Source: Piscicola geometra (taxonomy: Eukaryota; Annelida; Clitellata; Hirudinida; Piscicolidae). Taken from it: a stretch of 64,000 bases of DNA. Positions 12,415-22,665 of this stretch are shown piece after piece. Position 1 is the first letter of the stretch; each line of letters begins with the position of its first letter. The translations under genes and the position numbers were made by a program. Location: the NCBI GenBank assembly GCA_943735955.1, contig OX030955.1, forward strand, positions 4,863,093 to 4,927,092, given 5' to 3'. The notes below the pieces were generated by a model. It saw nothing but the letters and a program-made list of their open reading frames with translations. It was not told the DNA's origin and searched no databases.

Positions 12415-12456
<42 letters not shown>

Positions 12457-13683
12457 TATCATCATCGCCATCATCATCATTATCATCAACATCACCATCA
12501 TCATCATCATCATCTCCTCCTCTTCCTTCTCACCATTGTCAGCATCATCATCACCACAACCATCATCTTCATCACTACCACCATCATCTTCATGACTTAT
12601 CTTCCACCTCAAGTAGGAGATCTCAGCCAGTGCCACTTGCATCTTGGCCTCATTGCTGACCGCCCTGGCTCGGAAGATCTCAAGAATTACTGAAAACCTG
12701 GTGAATGATTAAACCTCTTGTATGATTTCTAATTCCGATGTTGAAATTAAAATGTTTTTTTCGGAGTTTATAGAGAGATCAGAGATAATGATGGGTATTT
12801 TTTACCTCAAGTAAAAATAAAATAAGATTTTCCTAATTTAATTTTTTTATCAATCAATCACTAATGATTTGTATATGAAAAAAATTATTTAACTCTTCGA
12901 TTTAATATACTTAATTGCTATTTTATCCATATTGGTGTCTCAGTTGAATTTTTTACAATAGGTTTTATTCTTGAAAACATTTAAACTTGGATTTCTGATA
13001 TAAATCGGCTTTCACAATCAACTTTTACTTTTTGAAACACATTATACCTTTTGTTGGATAACCAAGAGCTACAAAATGAAACAAAACAGTAACATATTAT
13101 GATCAAAAGCATGATAAATCCAATTACTAACCACCCACCTATCATACACTCGCAAACTCCATAGCTTTTCCAAAGTCATGAGTTGACTGGACGTCAAAGT
13201 GTTTAGTCCTAGCACCACCCCAGTAAGCCCCTCCCTTTTCTTCAATGCTGCGATGTGATTCGTCAGTTCTTCCAGCTTTCCTGACCCGAAAACCCTGTGA
13301 GGATCAACTCTCCTCAAAGGCTGAACCATCTGAGTGTTTTGGTGTGCATTTTCATGATCAATAATAAAATAAATATAATAAACTAATTATTATGAAATTA
13401 TTTTTAGAACTATCATCATGATCATCATCATAATTACAATTATTATCATCATCATCCGTATTCCTATCATCATTGTGATCATTATAACAATCATTACCAC
13501 TATCATCATCATCATTACCACTATCATCATCATCATTACTACTATCATCATCATCCTTACCACTATCATCATCATCATTACCAGTATCATCAGCATCATG
13601 ACCACCTTTTCAGTGACCCTCCATAGGGGTATAGATTCAATCAGAGCACATAACTCCGAAGCCTCCAAGTGTGCATTTGATGT
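9620..13683 (-). CDS. GTPBP6: GTP-binding protein 6, HflX family (mitochondrial ribosome GTPase)
   Basis: Mitochondrial HflX-type GTPase acting on the mitoribosome. Eleven minus-strand exons in continuous phase: 13606-13683, 13139-13329, 12608-12697, 12129-12246, 11671-11748, 11474-11516, 11147-11262, 10795-10887, 10210-10583, 9896-10060, 9620-9752 (492 codons plus stop). Motifs in order: RVDPHRVFGSGKLEEL, VYDRFSVILEIFRARA, NEAKMQVALAEISYLR, P-loop GYTNAGKTSL (split by an intron), G2/switch I FATLDVT, G3 LYVDTIGF, G4 HNKTD, C-terminal LSWLYKEAVVESV. The 374-nt exon adds about 80 extra residues between LKRILK and NLVFVHNKTD. The 5' end is unresolved: a 40-nt candidate exon at 13910-13949 (PWFPELKQQ, donor CAG|GTTAAG) fits phase, but the start codon and mitochondrial presequence are not identified. 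Confidence 0.93.
10270..10490. repeat. 24-bp satellite inside a GTPBP6 coding exon
   Basis: GATGAATCAGTGGATGAATC/GATA-type units repeat with a period near 12/24 bp. On the minus strand they read in frame as SSTDSSID-like 8-residue repeats. The array is multiple-of-3 in period, has no stop, and both flanking exon junctions keep phase, so it is most simply coding. Confidence 0.85.
10900..11040. repeat. GATGGATGAGTGGAT-type repeat in a GTPBP6 intron
   Basis: Imperfect GGATGGATGAGTG units lie in the intron between exons 10795-10887 and 11147-11262. The unit resembles the satellite inside exon 10210-10583, about 400 bp away. Confidence 0.8.
11288..11450. repeat. GAT-rich microsatellite in a GTPBP6 intron
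   Basis: Imperfect (GATGAT) and GTGGTG sequence lies in the intron that splits the P-loop, between exons 11147-11262 and 11474-11516. Confidence 0.8.
12405..12515. repeat. (CAT)n microsatellite in a GTPBP6 intron
   Basis: CATCATCAT repeats, continuing imperfectly to about 12590, lie between exons 12129-12246 and 12608-12697. Confidence 0.92.
13412..13600. repeat. ATC-rich repeat with about 30-bp higher period
   Basis: TTACCACTATCATCATCATC-type blocks of about 30 bp, embedded in ATC repeats, lie in the GTPBP6 intron before exon 13606-13683. Confidence 0.85.
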
Positions 13684-14184
13684 CTGTGAGTGTTCTGTCC
13701 TTGTGTCTGTGTGAGTTTGTGTGTTGAAGATAACAGTTGTGTGCTTCTGTTAATCATAAACATTGTATGTATATACCTAGATTTTAGGTTTTGAGGTTCC
13801 TTTTGCATTTTTAATCAATACCTAAATTTACATGATGAGAGATGAAAAGGATATTTTCAAAAAATATTCAACTTGGTTGTATGGCCAGGACTTTTTGGAG
13901 TGTCTTAACCTGCTGTTTGAGCTCAGGAAACCAAGGAATAGTTTTCATTCTGAATAAGTTGGTTTTTTACTGTTTAAAAGTAAATTTAATAAATATTGTA
14001 TGAAATAGGGTTGACATAATTCTTACATATTTTTAAAAAAATAAAAACCTAGAATAAAATAAAATTACTTTTTTTAAAATTACATTGGAATAAAATACAA
14101 AACGAATATTAGTAACGGCGTAACCCAAACCAGCTTCAAGACCACTCGGTTGATGAGTAATAAAACAACCAAAATTATTTATAA

Positions 14185-14553
14185 GTACCATCAATCAATC
14201 AATCAATCACTAATAATTTATATAGCGCCCTTTCCTAAGCGAACAAAAGCGCTTAGCCATCACGTCCCAAACAAGTACGTCTTCAGGCCTCGACGGAAAG
14301 TTATGAGTGACTTAGTTGAAGTTAAAGAAGAAGGTAAAGAATTCCATAAAAAAGGACCACAGTAAGAAAAAGAACGTTTAGCAAAAGATTGTTTAACTGG
14401 AAATCGAAAAGAACGATTTAGGGTAGATGATCTTAGACCAGATTTAGGGGGTTGTTTAATTAGATTTTTAAGGTAAATTGGAGCATTACAGTTAGGAATT
14501 TTAATCATATTTAAACATATTTTAAAAGTCACTCTAGATCTCAAAGGTACCAT
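14185..14553 (-). mobile_element. 3' end of an L2/CR1-like non-LTR retrotransposon (minus strand)
   Basis: The minus strand encodes the last about 97 residues of a LINE ORF2. It includes LRSSTLNRSF, AKRSFSYCGPFLWNSLPSSL and a final FRRGLKTYLF before a stop, the conserved C-terminal signature of L2/CR1-group reverse-transcriptase proteins. It is followed by a GCGC-bearing 3' UTR (GGAAAGGGCGCTATATAA) and a short (TGAT)n tail at about 14188-14208, as is typical of elements that end in a microsatellite rather than poly(A). The reverse-transcriptase core is absent, so this is a 5'-truncated, dead copy. Confidence 0.85.
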
Positions 14554-14565
14554 TGAAAATACTTA

Positions 14566-15371
14566 CAAGTAAGTATGCAGGATATGTTTGACACAATTTG
14601 AAAAAATAGCATTGTATCAAACGGCACAAGATTTTTTAAATAATCTTTATTCTTCACCATTTAAGTCATTTTACAAAAAAATTCGGGTACTTCACTGTCA
14701 GTCGGCTAATATAGACTGACTGTCTCAAGATCGTACGAGGTTTCTACCAAGAAAAGCCCATTTATGCTATGCTTTTTCATGGCCTTTAATACATCATCTT
14801 CCTTTTTGTGGAGAGACCTAGTTTTGAGTAGGCCCAGCCCCGCATTTGACCCAATAAATATTCTTATGGACAACTGGATCATGGTTTCTGAGAGCGTGCT
14901 TGGCGTTCTTTCACAAGTTTTCCGCCTCGCTGCGCCATTATAGTGTCAATCTTCGTCTGTTGACTGAGATTTCCTTAATTTTAATAAAGTGGGTTAAGAT
15001 ATCGATTAAAATAAATGCAAATAAAACATACATAATTTAAATGTTAGGAAAATAAACATGCTTTAAATTAGATATATTGAAACATGAAGACCAGAATACA
15101 GCATAGAGAATGTTATAATACGGTGATTCTAGCAATGAACAGTATTTGACTTCAAACTAAATCATTTTCATATTAAATTATAGAAAATCTTAGCTTCTAA
15201 GAGATACTTGAAACCGGTGTTTTGTATAACACATGTGGCAGATAGACTGAATTTTAAGTGAAATAAATATATAAAATTAAGACTCTAGACTATAGTCAAA
15301 AATTTATAGTTTGATTCATAAACAAGTACATGAAAATAGCAAGAACACATAAATTGAGTAAAGCACATTAT
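14566..15371. other. Intergenic AT-rich stretch between two LINE fragments
   Basis: About 800 bp. Nothing with coding character is seen, although 14650-14950 is less AT-rich than its surroundings and may be decayed repeat sequence. Confidence 0.5.
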
Positions 15372-16833
15372 CAACAACAATAACGGAAAGTCCGAAAAAA
15401 TGAATGCAATTATTCATCCCATCCCCAAAACTAAACATCCAATATCGCCTCAAGACTTTCGCCCCATTTCAGTCACTCCAATATTATCACGCCTTCTCGA
15501 AAAAATCATAGTTTCTCAATATATATACCCTTGCTTCAATCACCCATCAGTAATACCTATTCTTAAAGATCAATTCGCCTTTCGCCCATCAGGTTCTCCT
15601 ACTTCTGCCATAATTGCTATCACGTCTACCATCACTTCACTTCTCAAAACTAATAGTCATGTTCACCTTATTGCTCTTGACTTTACTAAAGCCTTTGACA
15701 CTCTTGATCACCATACCCTCGCCTCCAATCTTGCACTTCTTCCTCTTGATGACAACATATATAACCTTCTCATTTCATTCCTTTCCAACCGATCACATTC
15801 CACCATTTATTTAAATCAACTTTCTAGTATCCTTCCCATCAACTCTAGCGTGGTCCAAGGCTCAGTTCTTGGTCCATCTACCTTTATAACCAACGCCTCT
15901 TCACTTCAACCCTATCACCCTTCTAATTATATTTTAAAATTCGCTGACGACACCTATCTCATTATTCCATCATCTAACACCCACACCATCCAATCAGAGC
16001 TTGAATCCCTCTCTAAGTGGGCCAAGCTCAGTAATCTCTCACTCAACCTCAAAAAATCATTTGAACTCATAGTCCATAATAGTTATAAACGCATCACACC
16101 ACCAGCTTTACACCCTTCCATTCAACGCACTAACAAACTCACTATCTTAGGTATCACATTCACTGACACCCTTAACATTTCACCACACATAGATCACATT
16201 ATCAATAAATGCTTTCAAACTTTTCATGCCATCAAAACAATCCGTTCCCATGGACTCTTTGGTGCCAAACTCTTTGACATCACTGAGTCCCTCATCATCT
16301 CTCACCTTAAGTATGCAGCTCCTTCTTGGTCTGGTTTTGCTAATCAGCCACACATTAAGCAACTCCAGTCCCTAATTAATAAATTCATAAGACTTAACTA
16401 CCTTCCCTCTTTCTACCCATCTATCACTTCTATGTTTACCACTTTAGACACCAAATTATTCTTTAAAATATCTAATAACTCTGACCACGTTCTTCACAAT
16501 TTCTTACCCCCCCTTAAAAAATCTACTCATAACTTAAGACCCCGTAAACACAATTTTAATATCCCTATATATACTACGCTTGAAAGTAAAACATTCCTCC
16601 CTCGTCTTCTTAAATCTCACATTCTATAGTTTACATTTATATTTATATTATCATCTCTGATTCTTATTACTTATTTATCTACTTAATTATTATTACCTAT
16701 TCACCATATCCTTTGTCTTGTAGTATTTTTTTTTTAAACCATTATCATTAGCATCAGTATCCTATAATTATCTACTATTATCTTATGCAACATGTAACAT
16801 GGCCTGCGTCTGTCAAACCGTGATTAATAAAGA

Positions 16834-16865
<32 letters not shown>
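15372..16865 (+). mobile_element. 5'-truncated CR1-like non-LTR retrotransposon with poly(A) tail
   Basis: An open frame at 15400-16629 encodes 409 residues of LINE reverse transcriptase without a stop or frameshift. Blocks: DFRPISVTPILSRLLEKII (about 19-37), FAFRPSGSPTSA (59-70), catalytic LDFTKAFDTLDHH (93-105), VQGSVLGP (152-159) and the FADD catalytic box (181-184), then a thumb and C-terminal region. The usual P before QGS is V, and the segment after VLGP is short and unusual (STFITNASSL), so it is probably inactive. The endonuclease and ORF1 are missing (5' truncation). A 3' UTR carries AATAAA at 16826-16831 and a pure A run at 16835-16865. I did not find a convincing target-site duplication. 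Confidence 0.9.
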
Positions 16866-16867
<2 letters not shown>

Positions 16868-17031
16868 ATAGCCTAGAAGCTTTTTTAGTGCAATTCTGAT
16901 GTTCTTGGCCATTATTATATTAATTATTCATTGAATAGTTTGAGACTCAAAAAAATCAAACAAAAATGACTTAGTTACAAAATCTTCAATGAAATCCTAT
17001 AAAATAAAAATTGTTGAAAACAATAATACAA
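16866..17031. other. Short spacer between the CR1 poly(A) and the CS-domain gene
   Basis: 165 bp of AT-rich sequence, the likely 3' UTR of the minus-strand CS-domain gene. The CR1-like element was inserted tail-first just beyond it. Confidence 0.5.
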
Positions 17032-17833
17032 TTATTCTTCTTCTTCCTCTTCTGCTGTTTCTAGCCCATTTCTACTCAGATCAGCTGCCCATGGTGATGA
17101 TTTCATCTTGTGTAGGTTTAGTATCACTTTATCTTTTTCAATCTGTAGTGGAGTGAATAAAAGGTAAAAACTTGAATTTAATTTAGTTTTAAAAAATATA
17201 GATTTTATCACCAAAATGAATTTAAACTTTAGTGACAGAACCACCTTGTAGGTACATCTTTCTGGATGGATTTCTCCAGGAAGTTTTTTGATGCTGAAAC
17301 GGAAAAAGTCTTTGACCAGTGGGTTATTCTTGTCTTTTCTGATGACGATGTTAGCATCAATATTCCTGTGCAAAATTGATGAATTACTTTGACTTTTCAA
17401 ATAGGTTAAAGAATTTTAATATATTTAAGTTATATTTGGTTTGTTTAAAAATATGATATAAATGGAGATAATGAATTGAACTTTAACTATATATGGTATA
17501 CTGAAATTATAATTGCACCTTTCACTATATTTGACATCAACATCTGCATTTGATGCCATATTCTCAAACTTTTTTTTCTTGAGTCCAGGCAAAACTAGTG
17601 TTACCCTTACCAAGTATGATCCAATCTCATCTGTTGTGACTAATATAGGCGATTGTTAAATACACATTTTTAATAACCGTAATTATCAAGTCTTAATATT
17701 TAAGCCCTAATTGAAACTTGCAAATATATTTATTTATTCAACTTATTTCAAAATTATAAATTAATATTGGGCAAGTACCAGCCATTGGATAACGGTACAA
17801 TGGCTGATCTCCAAAAATATTCATTGCTGCCAT
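17032..17833 (-). CDS. CS (p23/NudC-like) domain protein, resembling calcyclin-binding protein
   Basis: Four exons in continuous phase: 17779-17833, 17519-17639, 17245-17365, 17032-17142, giving 135 residues. The start MAAMNIFGDQPLYRYPM is the first ATG of exon 1. The middle is a CS-type beta sandwich: VRVTLVLPGL, DVDVKYSERNIDANIVI, FFRFSIKKLPGEIHPE, CTYKVEKDKVILNLHK, ending with the SSPWAADL tryptophan motif. This order matches CS domains of the CacyBP/SIP and NudC group, which bind HSP90 or ubiquitin-ligase components. There is no Siah-binding N-terminal helix region as in full CacyBP. The protein ends in an acidic run (EEEEEE). The exact family member is uncertain. It is divergent from EXD2. 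Confidence 0.7.
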
Positions 17834-18252
17834 TTTCCATTAAAAGATATCAATTTCAAGTTTCACTTTTCAATATTTATTAATTAATAAGGTAGTACTA
17901 ACATACTTTTCAATTATAATAGTTATTTTAAAATAATTTGAAAATTTGAAAATAATATTTGAATTTTTCTTATTTATAATTAGTTTGAATCTCATAATTA
18001 ATCAAATATTTCACTTTTGACCCTTAAAAATATCGTACAAAATATTTTTAATGAATACAATATATTTATTTATTTATTCATTTAAAGTTTAAACAGTATA
18101 AAAATGGAAAAAGTAAAAAACTAATAACTAGTTACTAATTATGCCATAATTATGATGATGATTTGTTTTTAAAAATATATAATTTATTAACTAATTTTTT
18201 TATGTTTCAGTTTTATTGAATATTACAGATATTTTCAACTATTTTTCATCAG
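17834..18252. promoter_or_regulatory. Divergent intergenic region between the CS-domain gene and EXD2
   Basis: About 420 bp separate two head-to-head genes, so it must hold both 5' ends. It is very AT-rich, and I see no distinct TATA/CCAAT element. A 9-nt mini-exon (ATGGAAAAA at 18104-18112, followed by GTAAAA) could start EXD2 in phase, but the donor is poor. Confidence 0.45.
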
Positions 18253-21200
18253 GAAACTGACATATGTTTTGAAGAAAAATCTGAAAGTAAAGAACAACTA
18301 TCAACAAAAACTTTGTTCCCAAAAGCTATTATTGTTATAAATACATCCAATGAATGGGAAAAAGCATATCAACTTTTTTCCAAGAACTTTACTTTACCAC
18401 AAGTCAATTATCTATTTATAGTTACTTTTTATTTAAACCAATTCACATAAATAATTAGTAAATTATAAATAAGAACTAAACTTCTTCAATTTATTTATAA
18501 ATTAATTTTTGGGTAATAAAAAATAAAATTCAAAAAAATTGCTCAAATAATCAGAAAAGACTAGTTTATATTCTATTTTTAATTCTCAGGTTATTGGTTT
18601 TGATTGTGAATGGACAAGATACAATGCCATATCACTTGTGCAGCTCACCAACCTGAATAGACTCTGTTTACTTGTTAGGGTTGTTAATGTTGTCGAAGAA
18701 AATGGAAAACTGCCAAAGAGCTTCGCTGATTTGTTACAAAATATAAAGTTGTTTTTAAAGATATTTAAAAGTTTATTCAATTTAATGAATTCAAAACTAT
18801 TTTCAACAAATTTATTCAACCTACATTTAACTATCTATTAATGTATCGCCATTCAAGTGTTATAAAGGCAGGGGTGGCCATAACATGTGATTCAAAAAGA
18901 TTGCAAGAAGCTCATGGCGTGGTGGTGAGGGGCTGTGTGGATTTGAGGTTGCTGCTGATGAAGGTTGATGTCTCCAACAAAATTAAGTTAGTTATGAAGA
19001 TACTTTAAAGTAAATTAGTTTAGATTTAATTACTATTTTTTAGCATATCATTTGTTTTACTCAACACTAAAAAAATTTAGTTCATTGAGAGCTCTGCACC
19101 CAATCAAAATGCGCTATAATAATATATTTGATTGAATCATAATTAATAAAGAATAAATGAAACCCATTTCATGCATCGTAAATCCTTGCAGACCTCTTGG
19201 CTTGAAGCATCTATGTAAAGAGCTCTTGGGCGTTGAGTTGGAGAAGGATACGTGGGTAAGGTGTGGTGACTGGGATGCCGAAGAATTGAATGATAAACAG
19301 GTGGTTTCTTTACCATCACAATTTTTATAGATTCTATTTATTAAAATATTTCATTGAATGTTTCATACTTTTAAAAATCAAGTATTTAAAAAAAAAATTT
19401 CTTTAGTTTTTATTTAACTATTTCAAATGAGAATAATGGGAAAAATCGTTCTGTCGATTCAGATGCACTATGCGGCCATGGACAGTCTGGTGTCGTTGGA
19501 GATCTTCAAAGAATTAATAAGGATTCGTAAACGGGCAAAAGAATCGAACGCGCGTTTTTGCCTGAATAACTTGCGTCTGTTTTTAGGCTTGGGAAGTAGT
19601 GTAGATAAGCATGGATGCGATAGCAAAGATGAGCAGTGTGAGGAAGAAAGTAAAGGAGATGATGTTGATGGGGCTCCTATAATGAATATGGTTTCACCGA
19701 GCCCTAAACAGAATCTAAGTAAGGGGTTAACCCAAAAAAATGAGGTAGTTTGTGACGATCGTGATGAAGAACCTTATAATGAGAATACTTCTGGCGATGA
19801 TGCCATTGCATGGAACATCGTGATGCCTTTGTGTCGAGATATCATTGACGTCCAATTCAAACAAAAACTCGCCAACCAAAGGGTTCAGATGAGCAATTAT
19901 GGTTTTAAATGTTTTAAACTTAACATTGTTAATAAAAAATAGTTCGCATTGTTATATCGACTTTAAACCAATAAATAATTCAAAAAACGCTAAAAGGCCG
20001 CTGAAACGATGGAAACATTTGAAGGCATCGCGTCAACGAGCAGCACCAAACAAACGTCCGGTCTTCCTAGCTCAAAAGCATCTTACAATCGGGCTCTACA
20101 AGGTCGCAAAACGCCATTGTACGATAATTGCATGCTGCTGGATATAAATGGATCACCTCTTGCTACCTGTGACTCGAGGAAGGCTAAGTGGTACATGCAG
20201 AAAGGACTAGCAGGTTAAAATACATTTATTTCGCGAATTTCGATGAATTGAAAAAAAATTATTTTCCGAATATATTTCAATTGATCAGTTTATTATTATT
20301 GTTATAATGATTACATAAATCTTGCGAGACTGAAGGACGCCAACAAACAAATGATTACATAACTTGAATTTCTCAACAACAGAGCAGGTAGGCAATGATC
20401 CGCTGAGAGTCAGACTGCTCTTCTCGACGGCTGGACGGCCCATGGACGACGACGGTTACTACCTGCAGAAGAAGGACAACGTGTGCGTGGTTTGTGGTGT
20501 TCCGGAGAGCTACCTCCGCAAGAATATCATTCCACGAGAGTACAGAAAGTGAGAATTGTAAACTTTAATAACTCTGCCTACAGAGGTTAAATGAATTTTA
20601 TATTTCAAAGTAATCATATTGAAATTATTCGGATATAACACTTTTTAAGATTAAATTTAATCAAATTAAATTAGTCGGATTTATTTACCAACAGGCATTT
20701 TCCAGCGATCTTCAAAGACCACAAGTCGCATGACGTGATCCTCTTATGCACCGCCTGTCACCAATGTAGCAACCACCACGACACTCTCGTCAAACAGTCT
20801 CTTGCCCTCACCTACCACGCTCCATTCAGGTCAGACAAGTTTGACCAGTGCCTTCTCTACCCCAGGGCAAAGTCTGCCGCCAAGTAGGAATGATATAAGT
20901 GTTTTTGTTATTTTAAGAATATTATTTTTAAGCTTCACTACGGTTTTTTAAGTTTTTAACAATTTAAAATGATTTCGGAGATATTATAGTGAATTGAGCG
21001 AAAAAACCTGCACGAAAAATTGACAATCTCTCAAGAGCGCTCAAGGGTGGGCACAAGATACCAGAGGAGCGGAGAAGGGAGTTGTTAGGAGTGTTGAGAG
21101 AGTATCACAAAGAAGAGACTGGCGTGGAGGAATTTAATGAAGTCAAACTTATCGACTTCGCTAACAACTATGACCATTGGTGCGAGAAATTTTATATATA

Positions 21201-21653
21201 AAAACGGATATTTTTTAAGTTTGTTATGTTTAATAATATTCATTCAACTTTTATTGAAAAAATTAATTTTAATATAAATTAAAACAGCAAAAAGTTGAAT
21301 CCTTCTTATGAAGAACATGGCAGACTTGTAGTTGCAGCCGTGTCTTCCGATAAACAAGGTAGAAATGAGAAATTCATTGAACATTCAATTAAAATAAAAG
21401 ATTTCTAGTTGTGTCAAATAAGGAGGTAATCTTCTAAAAAATGTAATAATTTAACCAGTTAGTATTTTATAAGCTTAAAAATGAAAATAAGCCCTGTAAG
21501 TTATAGTCGATACCTTATATTTTATAACTTATAGACTATAACCAATATAAAGGTCTCATTGAATTTGAGAAGATGTGGAGACAGCACTTTTTAGACACCA
21601 TGCAGCCACGACATTTACCCAAGTTGTGGTCAGTCGACCACTGCCACGATTAA
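18253..21653 (+). CDS. EXD2: EXD2-like 3'-5' exonuclease (DEDDy) with C-terminal zinc/HNH-like region
   Basis: Exonuclease of DNA-end resection and mitochondrial/ER RNA metabolism. Exons: 18253-18402, 18590-18747, 18858-18986, 19192-19300, 19463 to about 19882, about 19997 to 20213, 20383-20548, 20695-20883, 21036-21179, 21288-21358, 21553-21653. All junctions keep phase except the uncertain pair around 19.9-20.0 kb. DEDDy residues are visible: GFDCEW, GCVDLR and YAAMDS. The second half matches EXD2: RKTPLYDNCMLL, RRK-like SRKAKWYMQKGLAG, CVVCGVPESYLRKNIIPREY, SHDVILLCTACH, and C-terminal MWRQHFLDTMQPRHLP plus LWSVDHCH. The linker after YAAMDS is acidic and not conserved. The start exon is unresolved. 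AATAAA follows the stop by 3 nt. Confidence 0.93.
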
Positions 21654-22665
21654 CTCAATAAAATAGCCTAAGTGCGTCGATTTTAAATTATATCTTCAAA
21701 TAATTTTGATTCACAATTTTAATATTTATTTTCGAAATTCCACGCTGCTATTTTTATTATTTTCTCATTTATTGTGATTGTTAATATTACAAGATAATAA
21801 AGTATATTATGTTGGGTCGATACAATTATTTAATATATCCTTATAAAATACCAAATAATACAATATAAAATGTTGAAAAAAAAGTAATAAAAATGATTTT
21901 TTAAACGGTTAAGTAGGGTCTATGAGCTCTTCAGAATAAGATACCCCGGAATTTATATTTAAATTTAGTCCAAAATATGGACCTTATTTAGGATTAATGT
22001 TAAGGTTAGGGGTTACTTAATATAACTTAACTTATTATTTATCATTTAAATATTTATATAGTACTAAGCATAAATATTGATACTAGGCAATGCCTAGGCA
22101 TACGTGAGATCATTTGTTGTGTAAACCTTAAGAATCACAGGCTTATTGAAACTCATAGGAGTATCTGTTTATCCTTATACTATGAACCTAATTAACGATG
22201 AGGCGATGTTTAACGTTTTTAAGTTAAGGTTATTTAAGAAAAATGTTAATATAAGTGAACTTTGGGTGATATAGTATATTAGATCTTGTGATATATTCAA
22301 TCCAGAATTGACTTATTAGATGTAATAACATTTATTTTTTAAGATATTAAGCATATGTGAAATATAAATAGGAAATTAAAGGTTTCAAATAATAATGAAT
22401 TTTGTTCCAATAAAAAAGTTGAATTTATGTTTGAAAATGTATATAAACTAATTTTAAAATTATTTTTCATAAATAAATTATTTTTTAATTAAACTTAAAA
22501 AAATGGTTTTAATCTTAATTACTTTTAAAGCATCACATGATGATGATCAGATGGTCAAATGCTCAGATGTTTGAAACGCAATTAATTATACAATTCCTAC
22601 AACCCTATAAAGTTGTCATATAAAAGAAGGACGGCTATTTTTTAATAAAAGTTTTTGTGTGAAAA
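21654..22665. other. Intergenic region, EXD2 to phospholipase gene
   Basis: About 1 kb, AT-rich, with an AATAAA at 21657-21662. No coding exon is seen. An imperfect inverted pair (GTTATAGTC near 21500 and GACTATAAC near 21535) actually lies in the last EXD2 intron. Confidence 0.5.

Noticed and set aside
14150..14365. Plus-strand 71-residue frame at the L2-like fragment
   Set aside because: Antisense to the LINE C-terminal coding region, which is clearly on the minus strand.
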